Both the position numbers and the translations under genes were made by a program. Shown here piece by piece: positions 35,411 to 44,763 of a stretch of 64,000 nt of DNA; positions within the stretch are counted from its first letter, which is position 1; every line of letters begins with the position of its first letter. The notes below the pieces were generated by a model, which ran no database searches, had not been told where the DNA came from, and saw only the letters and a program-made list of their open reading frames with translations. This DNA comes from Ascarosepion bandense (lineage: Eukaryota > Mollusca > Cephalopoda > Sepiida > Sepiidae): NCBI GenBank assembly GCA_037127315.1, contig JBBBDQ010000225.1, positions 1,540,501-1,604,500 on the forward strand, written 5' to 3'.

Positions 35411-36814
35411 CTACAGAGCAATTCACACACATACACACACTACTTTATAGGCCATGGAGAAGTCTCTGCAATATCTGCCTTCTTCATTCTTGATGTACAC
35501 TTCGAGTCAGTGACCGTGGTCCTTTAGATGATTATGTTTGTCTATTAGGGATGAGTAGGCTGAGATTGTGAGCTCTTTTAGTGGGATTGAGGCATTGATA
35601 CCTGTTTCAGACGGAAACAGGAGGTTGGGTTTGTATTCAAGATGGTGTACCACTTCTGGAAAGTTGGAACGTAGACCCTCTCATATGGCAGGAGATGGTA
35701 TATCTGGGATCTACTTTTTTGTTTGAGTTTGGGTTTTCGTGTTTTGTTCATTTTGATCGATTTCTGTGTTTTGGTTGGCGGAAGACTAATAAGCAGTGAT
35801 ATTGTCACACTCACAGGCGATGCATAAATAACCTGGATTGAATTGCCTGGAGATACAGCCGTACGAGTACAATTCATCATGGCATCGAGAGGTCCCACGG
35901 GAGACTATTGCTCCATCCAGAAACTATTCACAAAATGATTCCAAGGGTTCAGATCAGGCGGTTAACGCTACATCCAGAAAACATTTACATTTATTAACAG
36001 TTTGGGTTGTGACAAATTTGAACAATGAAAAGTATATTCGGTGTTTGAGAAGTGTGGTTAAGTATATGATTGGCTCAGTGTATGTAACTACTAAAGTAAG
36101 TTATTGAACTGAAGATGTTGTTTAGCATTTAGTTTCAACTTACGTTCGAACTTCTGTTAAAAGAAAAAGAAAAAAAATCGAGTTTAGAATTGCAACTACA
36201 TTTGTCAGTCACCAGGAAGGAGTTAACATTTGTTCAGCAAATTAATTAATACCAGCTAACAAAGGAGTCAGGAGAAGGGTTAGAGATTGGTGGTGGTGGT
36301 GGTGGTGGTGGAGGAGGAGGGTAGTGAATTAGGGGAATAAAACAACTACTCAGTTCGAATATCCACGCTTTGGAAATGCGTCACAATATTCAGTCAGTTT
36401 ACCAAGTAAGAAAAAAACTTCCATTAAATGCAAATTAAATTAACGCTACATTAATAAGTAAATACTCAGTACAGACGTGTGTGTGTGTGTGAATAATTTA
36501 GACATATTATGTCTATTTATTTTATTTTAATCGTTTCATACTCACGGATTGTAATTAAAACCATCAAGTAGTTTTTTCTTTTTATTTTATTTTCCCAAGT
36601 ACTTTCATTCTCACGCAAAATCAACTTAAGGTGTAAATTGCTAAGACAACAATAAAAAATTACGAATTTTTGAGCATGCACTGATGAAAAATTTACTATC
36701 TAAGAAGAGTAAATTAATGCACATTTGTTAAATTAAAAAATACAATTTACGTGTTTTAAAACATTCTGTTATAGTTGTAATTGAAAAGAATTACAATGTA
36801 GTATTTATCCATGC
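34521..36814. other. Gene-free stretch with microsatellites
   Basis: GT run at about 34663-34688, TA run at about 35371-35405, and GGT run at about 36286-36312. At 35440-35900 the composition is less AT-rich and the minus strand carries a 106-codon open frame (35578-35898) that I cannot assign. It may be a fragment of a retroelement. The remainder is AT-rich with nothing recognised. Confidence 0.45.
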
Positions 36815-37132
36815 TTCTGAGATGAGGTAGTATTTACACTATTTTATTATTCGGACAATTGTCCTCATCTTTACTGTCATGTTTTCGGCCGTTGTACGCT
36901 TCTTCAGGTGCTAGGAATTTCGATCCGAACCCTTTATTAAGATCACTGGGGTAATATACTGGGGTATATAATTCTCATTCCATGTGTGAAGCCACTTCTG
37001 ATAGCCATGAGTTATTTCCATTTAATTTGACTCTCTAAGTTATTTGTTAATCACTGCTGTAGCCTGGTATTGATCTCACAACTCTTTAGGTTAATTCACT
37101 CGAACTAACCAACGTCTATATTCACTAGGACC
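36815..37132 (-). repeat. tRNA-headed SINE, minus strand, nearly complete
   Basis: The reverse complement of the family from tail to head: CTTCTGAGATGAGGTAGTAT, CGGACAATTGTCCTCATCTT, TTTTCGGCCGTTGTACG, CTTCTTCAGGTGCTAGGAAT, TTCGATCCGAACCCTTTATT, GTAGCCTGGTATTGATCTCA and CAACTCTTTAGGTTAATTCA, with the head at AACTAACCAACGTC. It contains a short internal duplication of CTGGGGTA. Confidence 0.85.
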
Positions 37133-37199
37133 ATTCAGATATTTAAAAACTTTGCTGTTATAGGCATTTTAAAACATTGTTGCTATACCCATAATTAAT

Positions 37200-38822
37200 T
37201 TTATTTAGTGTTGGTGATATTTTTTATAGAGGGTTTCGAAAATTTGAAGTTTTTTTTTTTCGTGATGGAGTATTGTCGATTAATGTTTCTCTAAATCGCG
37301 AATGTGGACAGGATTTTTTTAAAATGTGCAATCGAATGAAATTGGATAGAGTAAATCTCTTTAATGGTGTTGTCGTGTGACCAATATATATATATATATA
37401 TATATATATGTTTACTTTTTTGTATGAGATACAATCTCCCAAAAGACATTTAAATTGATATACAATCTTGATCTTTTGCAAAACATTAGTTGATGGAGAG
37501 GAGTTATTGCAGATGATTAAGTGGGTTGTATTAAATTTAGTATAGTATAGTATATTAGTTTTATAATTTACATGCGGAATATATTAGTAGTTATGAGTTT
37601 TTTAGGATTTTTTTTTATCTTGTTGGTAGTTAAAGTGTATTTGATGCGGTAGTAGGTTAACATGTTTAGAGCTATTTGAGAAAGGATTATGTTCTTTTTT
37701 ATTTATGTGAATATTTCTAATAGCTCGTGTAATTTGTTCATCAACAACGTAATTTTTAAAGTCATTATTAATGAGAGTTTGTTTAATCTTTTTTATTCAG
37801 TGTAGAAAATATTTTTCGTGGAAGAATTAACTTTGCATGGCTTATTAAATTTTATATAATTGCTATTTGTAATAGCTAGGACATTCACTTTTATAGTTGA
37901 GAGTGCACGTATTTATACTAGTTTTTTTTTATGGAGAGATAGTAAAATGTATTATTTTTAGTGTCTATCAATATATTAAGAAAAGAAATGTTATTATTGT
38001 TAAGCTTTTTTGGAGATTTTGATTAAGATGAGACTATTGAGATTTTGATTAAGATGAGAATATTATCTACGTATCTTAGGTAGATGGAGGTTTTTAGTGG
38101 TATTAAATATTTAATTTTCAAGGTTAGCCATGTAGATGTCACAAATGCTGGTCCCAGAACTGAATCCATGGAAACGCCATCGCGTGGTACGTATACGTAT
38201 GTTTTGATGGTGAAAGAAACAAACCTTAGTGGTACAAGTCAAAAGTAATTTCCGTAATATGGTAGGTCTAATTTTTAATGGAAGGTGAGATAGATTGTTG
38301 TAAATATTCTTTATAATTATATCAACCATTTCTCTAACTGGGGCATTAGTAAATAAATTATCACCATCTGATGAGACTATGGTTTCATTATTAAGTTTTT
38401 GTGTTTTTAAGATTTGGATTAGTTCGTGAGTTGATTTAATACTGTATTTACTAGGTATTTATGTAACTATGTTACTAAGTATAAATGTAATGAGTTGGTT
38501 AATGATTTTGGTTGATTGATAAACCGGAGTGGAGATCTGGGATATGATAGGTGGAAGAGAGAAATTAGGTTTATGAATTTTTATAGTTCCATAAATGTAT
38601 CCTGATTTGTCGTCAATAATTATTTTTGGGAGTTTTAAATCGTTTTGTTCTGCGTTATTTGCTGTGATTAGTTTTATGATTTCGATTTCAGCTGGTAAAA
38701 GGAATTTTTGCTAAGTTTTAAAAAATTTGGTGTAAGTATTTTTTTTATTTTTGAATTGTCATCGGATTTATTTAATACAACGAAAATATTGTTTTTTTCT
38801 GCTTTTTTTTTAACAATTATAT
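37200..38822 (-). mobile_element. Penelope-like element, minus strand (RT and GIY-YIG part)
   Basis: Minus-strand remains, in order: KAEKNNIFVVLNKS (about 38770-38815), then a broken region and LKIRPTILRKLLL (about 38230-38280). DGVSM(G/D)SVLGPAF (about 38130-38180, corresponding to the family's QxxGVxMGSPLGPxFA block) comes next, then LRYVDNILI with the catalytic YVDD box decayed to YVDN (38062-38073). The C-terminal GIY-YIG nuclease reads VYQFKCLLGDCI followed by IYIGHTTTPLKRFTL and a conserved-looking SCPHSRFRETL (37224-37481). Stops and frameshifts are frequent. This is the canonical Penelope type and differs from 29512-30990. The likely N-terminal part lies at 39457-39690, beyond an inserted LTR. 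Confidence 0.75.
37384..37409. repeat. TA microsatellite inside the GIY-YIG coding remnant
   Basis: A (TA)n run that on the minus strand reads repeated Ile-Tyr codons exactly at the YIG motif of the nuclease. The motif is therefore expanded to YIYIYIYIYIG. Confidence 0.8.
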
Positions 38823-39067
38823 TGTGGTGAATACGAAATTAAAATAACTCGTTTCTTTACTGTTTTCAAATTCCTGAGCCTGTGCGAAATTTATTTTGAC
38901 CAATAGAAAAAAGGATTGGCTCCGATCAGAAGAAAAAAAAAAAAAGCAAAGTTTAGCGAGCCTATGTGAAAATTTATTCTAACCAATGAAAAGAAGAGTG
39001 GCTTACAAACTGAGGAAAAATAACGAGCTGATGTCAAATCGCTTTCTGATATGTGTGCAGAATAATT

Positions 39068-39136
<69 letters not shown>

Positions 39137-39456
39137 CCGCGTGTCTGAATAGTGCCGGTGTCAAATTACACGCTGATACATTATCAACTTCTAATGAGAG
39201 CTGGAGAATTTCAAAGAACTCTATTCAATTCATAACCTAAGTATTTTAAAAAATATATTTTTTATTCATGTTGAATAGAACTGCATAACTTTCATGTGAA
39301 AAACAAACTCTCTCAATTAGTTTTGAGCGTTATGTAATATGAACATTTCCTCTTGATAATTAATCGAAACTACGACCATGTTTGAAACCAGCTACTGAAA
39401 CATCAAATGTGTAAATTTGTAAATAAATTTCTCATCTTGTTTCGTTTAAAATAACA
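38823..39456 (+). repeat. Divergent third LTR of the TGTGGTG family
   Basis: Begins TGTGGTGAATACGA. It shares GAGCCTGTGCGAAATTTATT and ACCAATAGAAAA with the 31665 and 32797 LTRs (GAGCCTACGCGAATTTTATT, GCCAATGGGAAG), with the block present twice (38877 and 38959). It then carries a GAGA tract where the right LTR also has one, and ends TTTAAAATAACA. Its length of about 634 bp agrees with the 642-bp left LTR. It separates two parts of the Penelope-like element, so it is probably a solo LTR inserted there. No clean target duplication was found. Confidence 0.5.
39070..39134. repeat. GA microsatellite
   Basis: (AG)n of about 32 units within the divergent LTR. Confidence 0.97.
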
Positions 39457-39690
39457 CCTATGTTTCCTCGTCATTATTCTTATATATTTCAATATCAGCA
39501 TGGTTACATAGCTCCTTGGCAGCGATTTTTAATTGTTTTGACAGGGGCTTGGACGACTTTTTTTTCTTTTGTCATGTATGTATTTTATTGCTTGAAATTT
39601 GAGTAAATCCCGAATTTCTGGTTTTGTTTTTATCAGTTGTTGTCCTTGAAGTTTTTGTATGTTTTGATAACATTTATATTTCAGTTTTTT
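39457..39690 (-). mobile_element. Probable N-terminal part of the Penelope-like element
   Basis: On the minus strand, about 39680 downward, a frame reads QKLQGQQLIKTKPEIRDLL, then KFQAIKYIHDKRKK, and in shifted frames VQAPVKTIKNRCQELC-like sequence. The basic, helix-rich character and its position upstream (minus strand) of the RT remains suggest the N-terminus of the 37200-38822 element, separated from it by the inserted LTR. The assignment is from general resemblance only. Confidence 0.45.
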
Positions 39691-40133
39691 TAATCTAGTC
39701 TATTGTCTGTAAAAATGACACTTGGGTCCAAGGTAGGTGATGTTATAATCTTCCTAAAATCAGATCTTCTGATTCATGTTACACAAATTTCTACTACTGG
39801 GCAAATGTCAATACTCCGAAACCCAAGCCTGAACTAAAAACTTTGTCAACTGTGCATAGGTTCCGCATATTTCACTTACGCACTCAAAGAAAAATACAAT
39901 CTAGAATTTCACCAATAGCACCCACTCCCACCTAAAGAAACAAAATAAAAATTGAAGCCGATCTGAGCCTAAGAAAAGAATATAAAAAACCATCAATGAT
40001 GAGATTAATTCGTGATATAAGATGATTAAAATAAAAATAGACAAAATTTCTCTAAATTATTTAAACATGCATGCTTGAATGAAAATGTACTGCCTAAATA
40101 TACATACATATTTTTAATAAAAGTCCTGCAGCA

Positions 40134-40135
<2 letters not shown>
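39691..40135. other. Unassigned stretch upstream of the TAA repeat
   Basis: No recognisable protein or repeat family. Moderately AT-rich. Confidence 0.4.

Positions 40136-40178
<43 letters not shown>
40136..40178. repeat. TAA trinucleotide repeat
   Basis: About 14 TAA units directly abutting the 5' end of the R4/Dong-like LINE copy. R4/Dong elements are known to insert into TAA repeats, so this is the probable target sequence. Confidence 0.95.
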
Positions 40179-41950
40179 GCACTAACCAGTCAACTTAATA
40201 AGACAGAATGTGGTTATAAAATAGGCCAAAAGAAAATAAGCCATCTATTTTACATGGATGACTTAAAGTTATATGCTAAGAATGATAATGAGCTGGAAGG
40301 TCTTCTGCAAACTGTAAAATGCTTCAGCGAAGACATTGGAATGAAATTTAATTTGAATAAATGTGCTAAAGCTACAGTTTTACGTGGATCAATACAAGAA
40401 ACATCCTCAATTAGCCTAGACCCTGCTGTAACAATAAAAGAATTGAAACCAGAAGAAGCTTATAAATACCTAGGTGTAAATGAGAGCGAAAACATTCACC
40501 ATAAAAAAATGAAAGAAATAGTGCGTAAAGAGTACTATAGAAGGCTGCGAATGATATTAAAAACTGAATTAAATTCACAGAATAGAGTTATGGCCATTAA
40601 TAGCCTTGCAATCCCAGTTGTCCAATATAGCTTCAACATCTTAAACTGGACTCTAAACGACATCAGGCGAATGGATGCTAAAACAAGAAAGCTTCTTTCT
40701 AAGCATAGGATGCATCACCCAAAGGCTGATGTAGACCGTCTATACATACCCCGTAAAGAAGGTGGAAGGGGTCTTATTCAGCTGGAATTGTCATACAAGA
40801 CAACAACTATTGGCTTACTAACATACATAGAAACAACAAAGGATTGGATGATACAATTAGTAAGGCAACATGAAGAAAGAAAGAAAAAATATTCAATAAT
40901 AAAAGAAGGCAGTAAATACAAACAAGAATTACAGTTAGTAGATTCTGTAGAAAAGCAAAACAGTAGCCAAGAACCAACTATTGCGGCAAAAAATATGAAA
41001 ATGAAAGCCAAAGATAAAGCTCTTGAAAAGATGAAACAGCGCTGGCAAGACAAACCTCTGCATGGCCAATATCCAGTACGTGCCAATAAATCCAATGTTG
41101 ACAAAGTTAATACTCATCGATGGTTACGTGCATCTGGATTAAAGTCTGAAACTGAAGGATTTATACTTGCAGCACAAGACCAAAGTCTTTTCACGAGAAA
41201 CTTTCAGGCAAATATTATGCATAATAATATGGATCCAAAATGCAGGTTTTGTGATAAACACCAAGAAACAATAGACCACCTAATCTCAGGCTGTTCTGTG
41301 CTTGCCCCAAACGAATATAAAAATCGCCACGATAGAGTTGGGCAATATTTACATTGGGCAATGTGCAAACATTATGGAAAAGCTGTAAACAAACACTGGT
41401 ATGAACATCATCCAGCACCGGTTACAGAAATAGAAGATGTAACCATTCTATGGGATTACACCATCTACACAGACAGAAAAATTGAAGCAAACAGGCCAGA
41501 CATTATTGTTAAAAACCAGAAGGAGAAAACTTGTCTATTAATTGATATGGCTTGTCCAGCGGATTGTAACATAGCAATCAAGGAATTTGAAAAACTGTCA
41601 AAATATAAAGACCTGGAAATTGAAATAGAAAAAATGTGGAAATTGAAAACAAGAGTTGTGCCAGTGATAGTAGGTGCACTTGGAATGATAAAAAATGGAA
41701 CAAAACAACACATTGAAAGAATCCCTGGAAACCCCAGCTTAAGAGATATACAAAAAATTGTATTATTAAGTACAGCCCACACACTAAGGAAAACGTTATC
41801 TATGTAATGCTGGGGATGATAGGGAGGATAGAAAAACATGAAATGGAGTCATAACAACACGCCACTACCTGCCTTAGGTCTCCCCGCAGACTTGGTTGGT
41901 AGTGAGACCAATGCAGAAATCTAAATATGATGAAAAATGACATAATAATA
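40179..41950 (+). mobile_element. R4/Dong-like LINE, 5'-truncated, with open frame
   Basis: The copy begins within the reverse transcriptase just before the catalytic box and runs to a TAA-containing 3' end (ATGAAAAATGACATAATAATA at 41930-41950). The 3' untranslated part (41808-41950) matches the end of the second copy. Flanking TAA repeats, the C-terminal zinc knuckle and the restriction-like nuclease motif agree with the R4/Dong clade, which uses a site-biased PD-(D/E)XK nuclease rather than an apurinic-like one. No interruption is seen in the coding part, so the copy is young or selected. Confidence 0.8.
40254..41807 (+). CDS. R4/Dong-like LINE protein, C-terminal part (RT end, zinc knuckle, nuclease)
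   Basis: 517 codons from the first ATG, but the frame is open upstream through the element start (about 40179) and into the TAA repeat (read as Ile). The element-encoded part is therefore about 543 residues of a longer polyprotein, and the ATG is not a real start. HLFYMDDLKLYAKN holds the RT catalytic YMDD (Met1 here is the M of YMDD). YKYLGVNE and HHPKADVDRLYIPRKEGGRG are typical of the RT thumb of restriction-nuclease LINEs. CRFCDKHQETIDHLISGC (about residues 331-348) is a CCHC-type knuckle. RPDIIVKNQKEKTCLLIDM (about 418-436) fits the RPD...D nuclease motif. Such proteins nick the target and prime reverse transcription of element RNA. Activity from this truncated copy is not expected. Confidence 0.85.
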   Translation: MDDLKLYAKNDNELEGLLQTVKCFSEDIGMKFNLNKCAKATVLRGSIQETSSISLDPAVTIKELKPEEAYKYLGVNESENIHHKKMKEIVRKEYYRRLRMILKTELNSQNRVMAINSLAIPVVQYSFNILNWTLNDIRRMDAKTRKLLSKHRMHHPKADVDRLYIPRKEGGRGLIQLELSYKTTTIGLLTYIETTKDWMIQLVRQHEERKKKYSIIKEGSKYKQELQLVDSVEKQNSSQEPTIAAKNMKMKAKDKALEKMKQRWQDKPLHGQYPVRANKSNVDKVNTHRWLRASGLKSETEGFILAAQDQSLFTRNFQANIMHNNMDPKCRFCDKHQETIDHLISGCSVLAPNEYKNRHDRVGQYLHWAMCKHYGKAVNKHWYEHHPAPVTEIEDVTILWDYTIYTDRKIEANRPDIIVKNQKEKTCLLIDMACPADCNIAIKEFEKLSKYKDLEIEIEKMWKLKTRVVPVIVGALGMIKNGTKQHIERIPGNPSLRDIQKIVLLSTAHTLRKTLSM

Positions 41951-42570
41951 GAGTGGGTAATATTTACATTGGACAATGTGCAAACACTATGGAAAATCTG
42001 TAAACAAACACTGGTATGAACATCACCCAACACCGGTTCCAGAAATAGAAGATGTCACCATTCTATGGGATTACACTATCTACACAGACAGAAAAATTGA
42101 AGCAAATAGGCCGGACATTATTGTTAAAAAACAGAAAGAAAATCTTGTCTATTAATTGATATGGCTTATCCAGCGGATTATAACATAGCAACCAAGGAAT
42201 TCGAAAAACTGTCAAAAATATAAAGACCTGGAAATTGAAATAGAAAAAATGTGGAAATTGAAAACAAGAATTGTGCCAGTGATAGTAGGTGCACTTGGAA
42301 TGATAAAAAAAGGAACAAAACAACACATTGAAAGAATCCATGGAAACCCGAGCTTAAGAGATATATAAAAAATTGTCTTGTTAAGTACAGCCCACACACT
42401 AAGGAGGACTTTGTCTATGTAACGCTAGGGATGATAGGGGAGATAGAAAAAACATGAAATGGAGCCATAACGATACACCACGACCTGCCTTAGGTCTTCC
42501 CGCAGACTTGGTAGGTAGTGCGACCATAACAGAAATCGAAATATGATGAAAAATGACAACATAATAATAA
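41951..42570 (+). mobile_element. Second R4/Dong-like copy, head to tail, more truncated
   Basis: It starts GAGTGGGTAATATTTACATT directly after the TAATAATA end of the first copy and corresponds to about 41335-41950 of it, at high identity by eye. It covers the C-terminal nuclease and the 3' end. Small indels break the frame (for example at the KNQKEK region near 42130 and after ACTGTCAAAAA near 42213), and the final part has a stop at RDI*. It ends with GACAACATAATAATAAATAAA. Both copies lie in the same orientation with TAA at each junction. Confidence 0.85.
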
Positions 42571-43249
42571 ATAAAATTAGAAAATAATAATGAATATCAT
42601 AAATAAATTAAAATAAAACAAATAACATTAACATTTTGTTAAAAAGAAATTATTTAATAAAGCCAAAATAATGAAAGTTATCCCAGAATGCAGCAGAAAC
42701 GTTTTCTTCCTGAAAACGGAATTCGCGCCTTAAATGCTGAACTCATTCTATTCGCTATTGATCGTTGGATAAGAAACACGTCCATCTTCTCTCCTCATGA
42801 CATTACCTGCTACAATACGAAGCGATTTTCTTCCTTTTATAATATGCAAACGCATGTAACTAAAACACACACCAGTACACAAATAAAATTGTATAAATTT
42901 AATTTAACATGATTTTATAGTGTTATTTCTGTGTATGTCTTTTTATCCCTGTGAAGACGAGGCTATTCTTGCTTCATATGTGAGTGGCTCCACATCATTT
43001 GGAGACCCCGACATGTACAAAGTCCCACAAAGTCAACTTCAGCTCCAAGTACCATTGCTGTTGCAAGCGCCTTTGACAGCACAACACTCAAGTAACTCAA
43101 GTTACTTTGCATGATGACAAAAAAGAAAAAAAAAAGAAAAAAAGTTACGTTATTAATTTTTTTATTCAATACAATAAATAAATAATGAAAATATTGTTGG
43201 AGTAGCCTTAAAAGCTATCCACCCTTTTCTCAGTTAAATATTTTTTTTG
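42571..43249. other. Unassigned stretch between LINEs
   Basis: AT-rich with a somewhat less AT-rich island at about 42680-43110. Open frames of 60-75 codons occur but none resembles a known protein. An A-rich run lies at 43119-43145. Confidence 0.4.
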
Positions 43250-43319
43250 GAACAGTTCAATAATATATACTAACCAATCATGGTTTGATAATGTGTTTCT
43301 CCACATTTCATTGGCCAAT

Positions 43320-43480
43320 ATATATTTGGCGCGAAAATTCAACAGGTCGGTTTTGAGCCACTTTCTGATTCCCAGAAACTATATAAGGAGCAGATTTTAT
43401 TAAAAAATTAGTGAACACTCAACTTTCAGGTCACTTGGAATCGTTGTCAGTGAGTACACGGAATTTTGATTTGTTGTTTG
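43320..43480 (+). promoter_or_regulatory. Possible internal promoter region of the Tx1-like LINE
   Basis: The leader carries CCAAT-like strings (ACCAATCA about 43273, GGCCAATA about 43314) and TATATAAG at 43380-43387, about 200 bases before the ORF1 start. TATA-type boxes are unusual for LINE leaders, so this may be coincidental. Confidence 0.3.
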
Positions 43481-43580
43481 AATTTTGTACGTATGTCTGT
43501 TTTTATATTGTGTTCGTCTTCTGTTACATTTTCGTTGGACTTGTTTTGTTTGTGTCATCTTGCGGGGAGACGAGGACAAT

Positions 43581-44733
43581 ATGGCTATGTCTCCCCAGCC
43601 TTCTACTTCAAAGGATACACCGACGGTGACACCTTCACCGTCGGTTTGGAATCAGGCTCCTACAAAGAGGGATTCCAGCTACTACCTGCTAATGCAGGAC
43701 AGGTATAAAGAGTTCATAAAGGAAAATGAACTAATTGTGATATCGGAAGTGGGCAAGGAAATTGCCACTAAGATGATCTCACTGCTAACGTCAGACTCCA
43801 AAACTCGGAAATTCGTAGTACCCGAGTAGTGATTCACGGTGTGCTGTTAGAGATTCATTGCGACCATGTGGAGGCCTTTTTGGCCCAATTTGGACAAGTG
43901 GAGGAGGTAAACCGAATGGTCAGCAAGACGGGAATGTCGACGGAGGATGTCAGTGCCTACGTCATCATAAACAGGTCGAATTTTTTGAGAGTACCTGATG
44001 TCATCATGTGGAGAGAGAGAAAACTGTTTGTTGCTGTGTGTGGAGGGGCGCAGACCACACTGTTGGTTCTGCGGAGCAGCTGTCCATTTGGCAAAAACGT
44101 TCCCCTCCAGGAATCAAGAACAAACGGCGGAGGCTACTCAGGAGACACAGAAAACCCCGAAGACACAGAAGACAGCAACAACATCTGTGACATCAGCATC
44201 ACCGACGGAGCAGTCGGTAAAAGCAAACACATCAGCAACAATAGAGTGGACGGAGGTTGTTAAGAGAAGAAGGCGGCTTCCACTTCTTCTAAGCAGGACT
44301 CCCCGCCCAAGAAAGCTTCTTCTCCCTCCAAAAAAGAGAAGAAGCAAAAGCATCATCAGCAGCAGCTTCAACAGCAACGGCCGACGCAAGCACAGCAGCA
44401 GCAGCTGGGGCAAAAGTAACAGCAGCAACATCAGCTCTCACACTAAAGAACACGGGAGGTCATTTAAAGGTCTGGGACATGATAGAGGGGACAATCACCG
44501 CATTCCCTAAAATCACTATGGCCCATATTGGCACTGAAAATCTGCATAAATTGTCAAAATATTGTGCGGGGAGGGTTCCTGTTATCTTCCACCCCTCTCT
44601 TTATGAGGCCATAAAGCTAACTTTTTCCACGGATGTCGGTGGCATTGCGTCCGATATCGGAACAGGAAGCTCGGGACAATCCGTCGGGGTCCCTACTGCC
44701 TTTGATTTCCGACCTGTATGTGTCCAGGAGTAA
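43581..44733 (+). pseudogene. Tx1-like LINE ORF1 (gag-like), frameshifted
   Basis: Starts MAMSPQPSTSKDTPTV at 43581 and continues to EVGKEIATKMISLL and a stop at 43827-43829. It resumes in another frame with GQVEEVNRMVSKTGMSTEDV (an RNA-recognition-like fold is expected here in this family). A zinc-knuckle-like CWFCGAAVHLAKTFP follows at about 44061-44105, in which the last Cys of C-x2-C-x4-H-x4-C is replaced by Phe. A Thr/Ser/Lys/Gln-rich linker is next (44120-44460), then a last block MIEGTITAFPKITMAHIGTE to PVCVQE and stop at 44731-44733. At least two frameshifts. It would bind element RNA in a ribonucleoprotein if intact. Confidence 0.75.
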
Positions 44734-44763
44734 TTTTTTGCTTTCTCTTTACAGGTCTAAGAG

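Noticed and set aside
35578..35898. 106-codon minus-strand frame
   Set aside because: The amino acid composition is protein-like, but I cannot tie it to a family. Reported only as possible retroelement debris within the gene-free stretch.
40778..41104. Minus-strand open frames within 40.7-42.4 kb
   Set aside because: They are antisense shadows of the R4/Dong-like coding frame and its second copy.
44138..44431. Leu-rich 97-codon minus-strand frame
   Set aside because: Antisense of the Gln/Ser/Lys-rich linker of the LINE ORF1.
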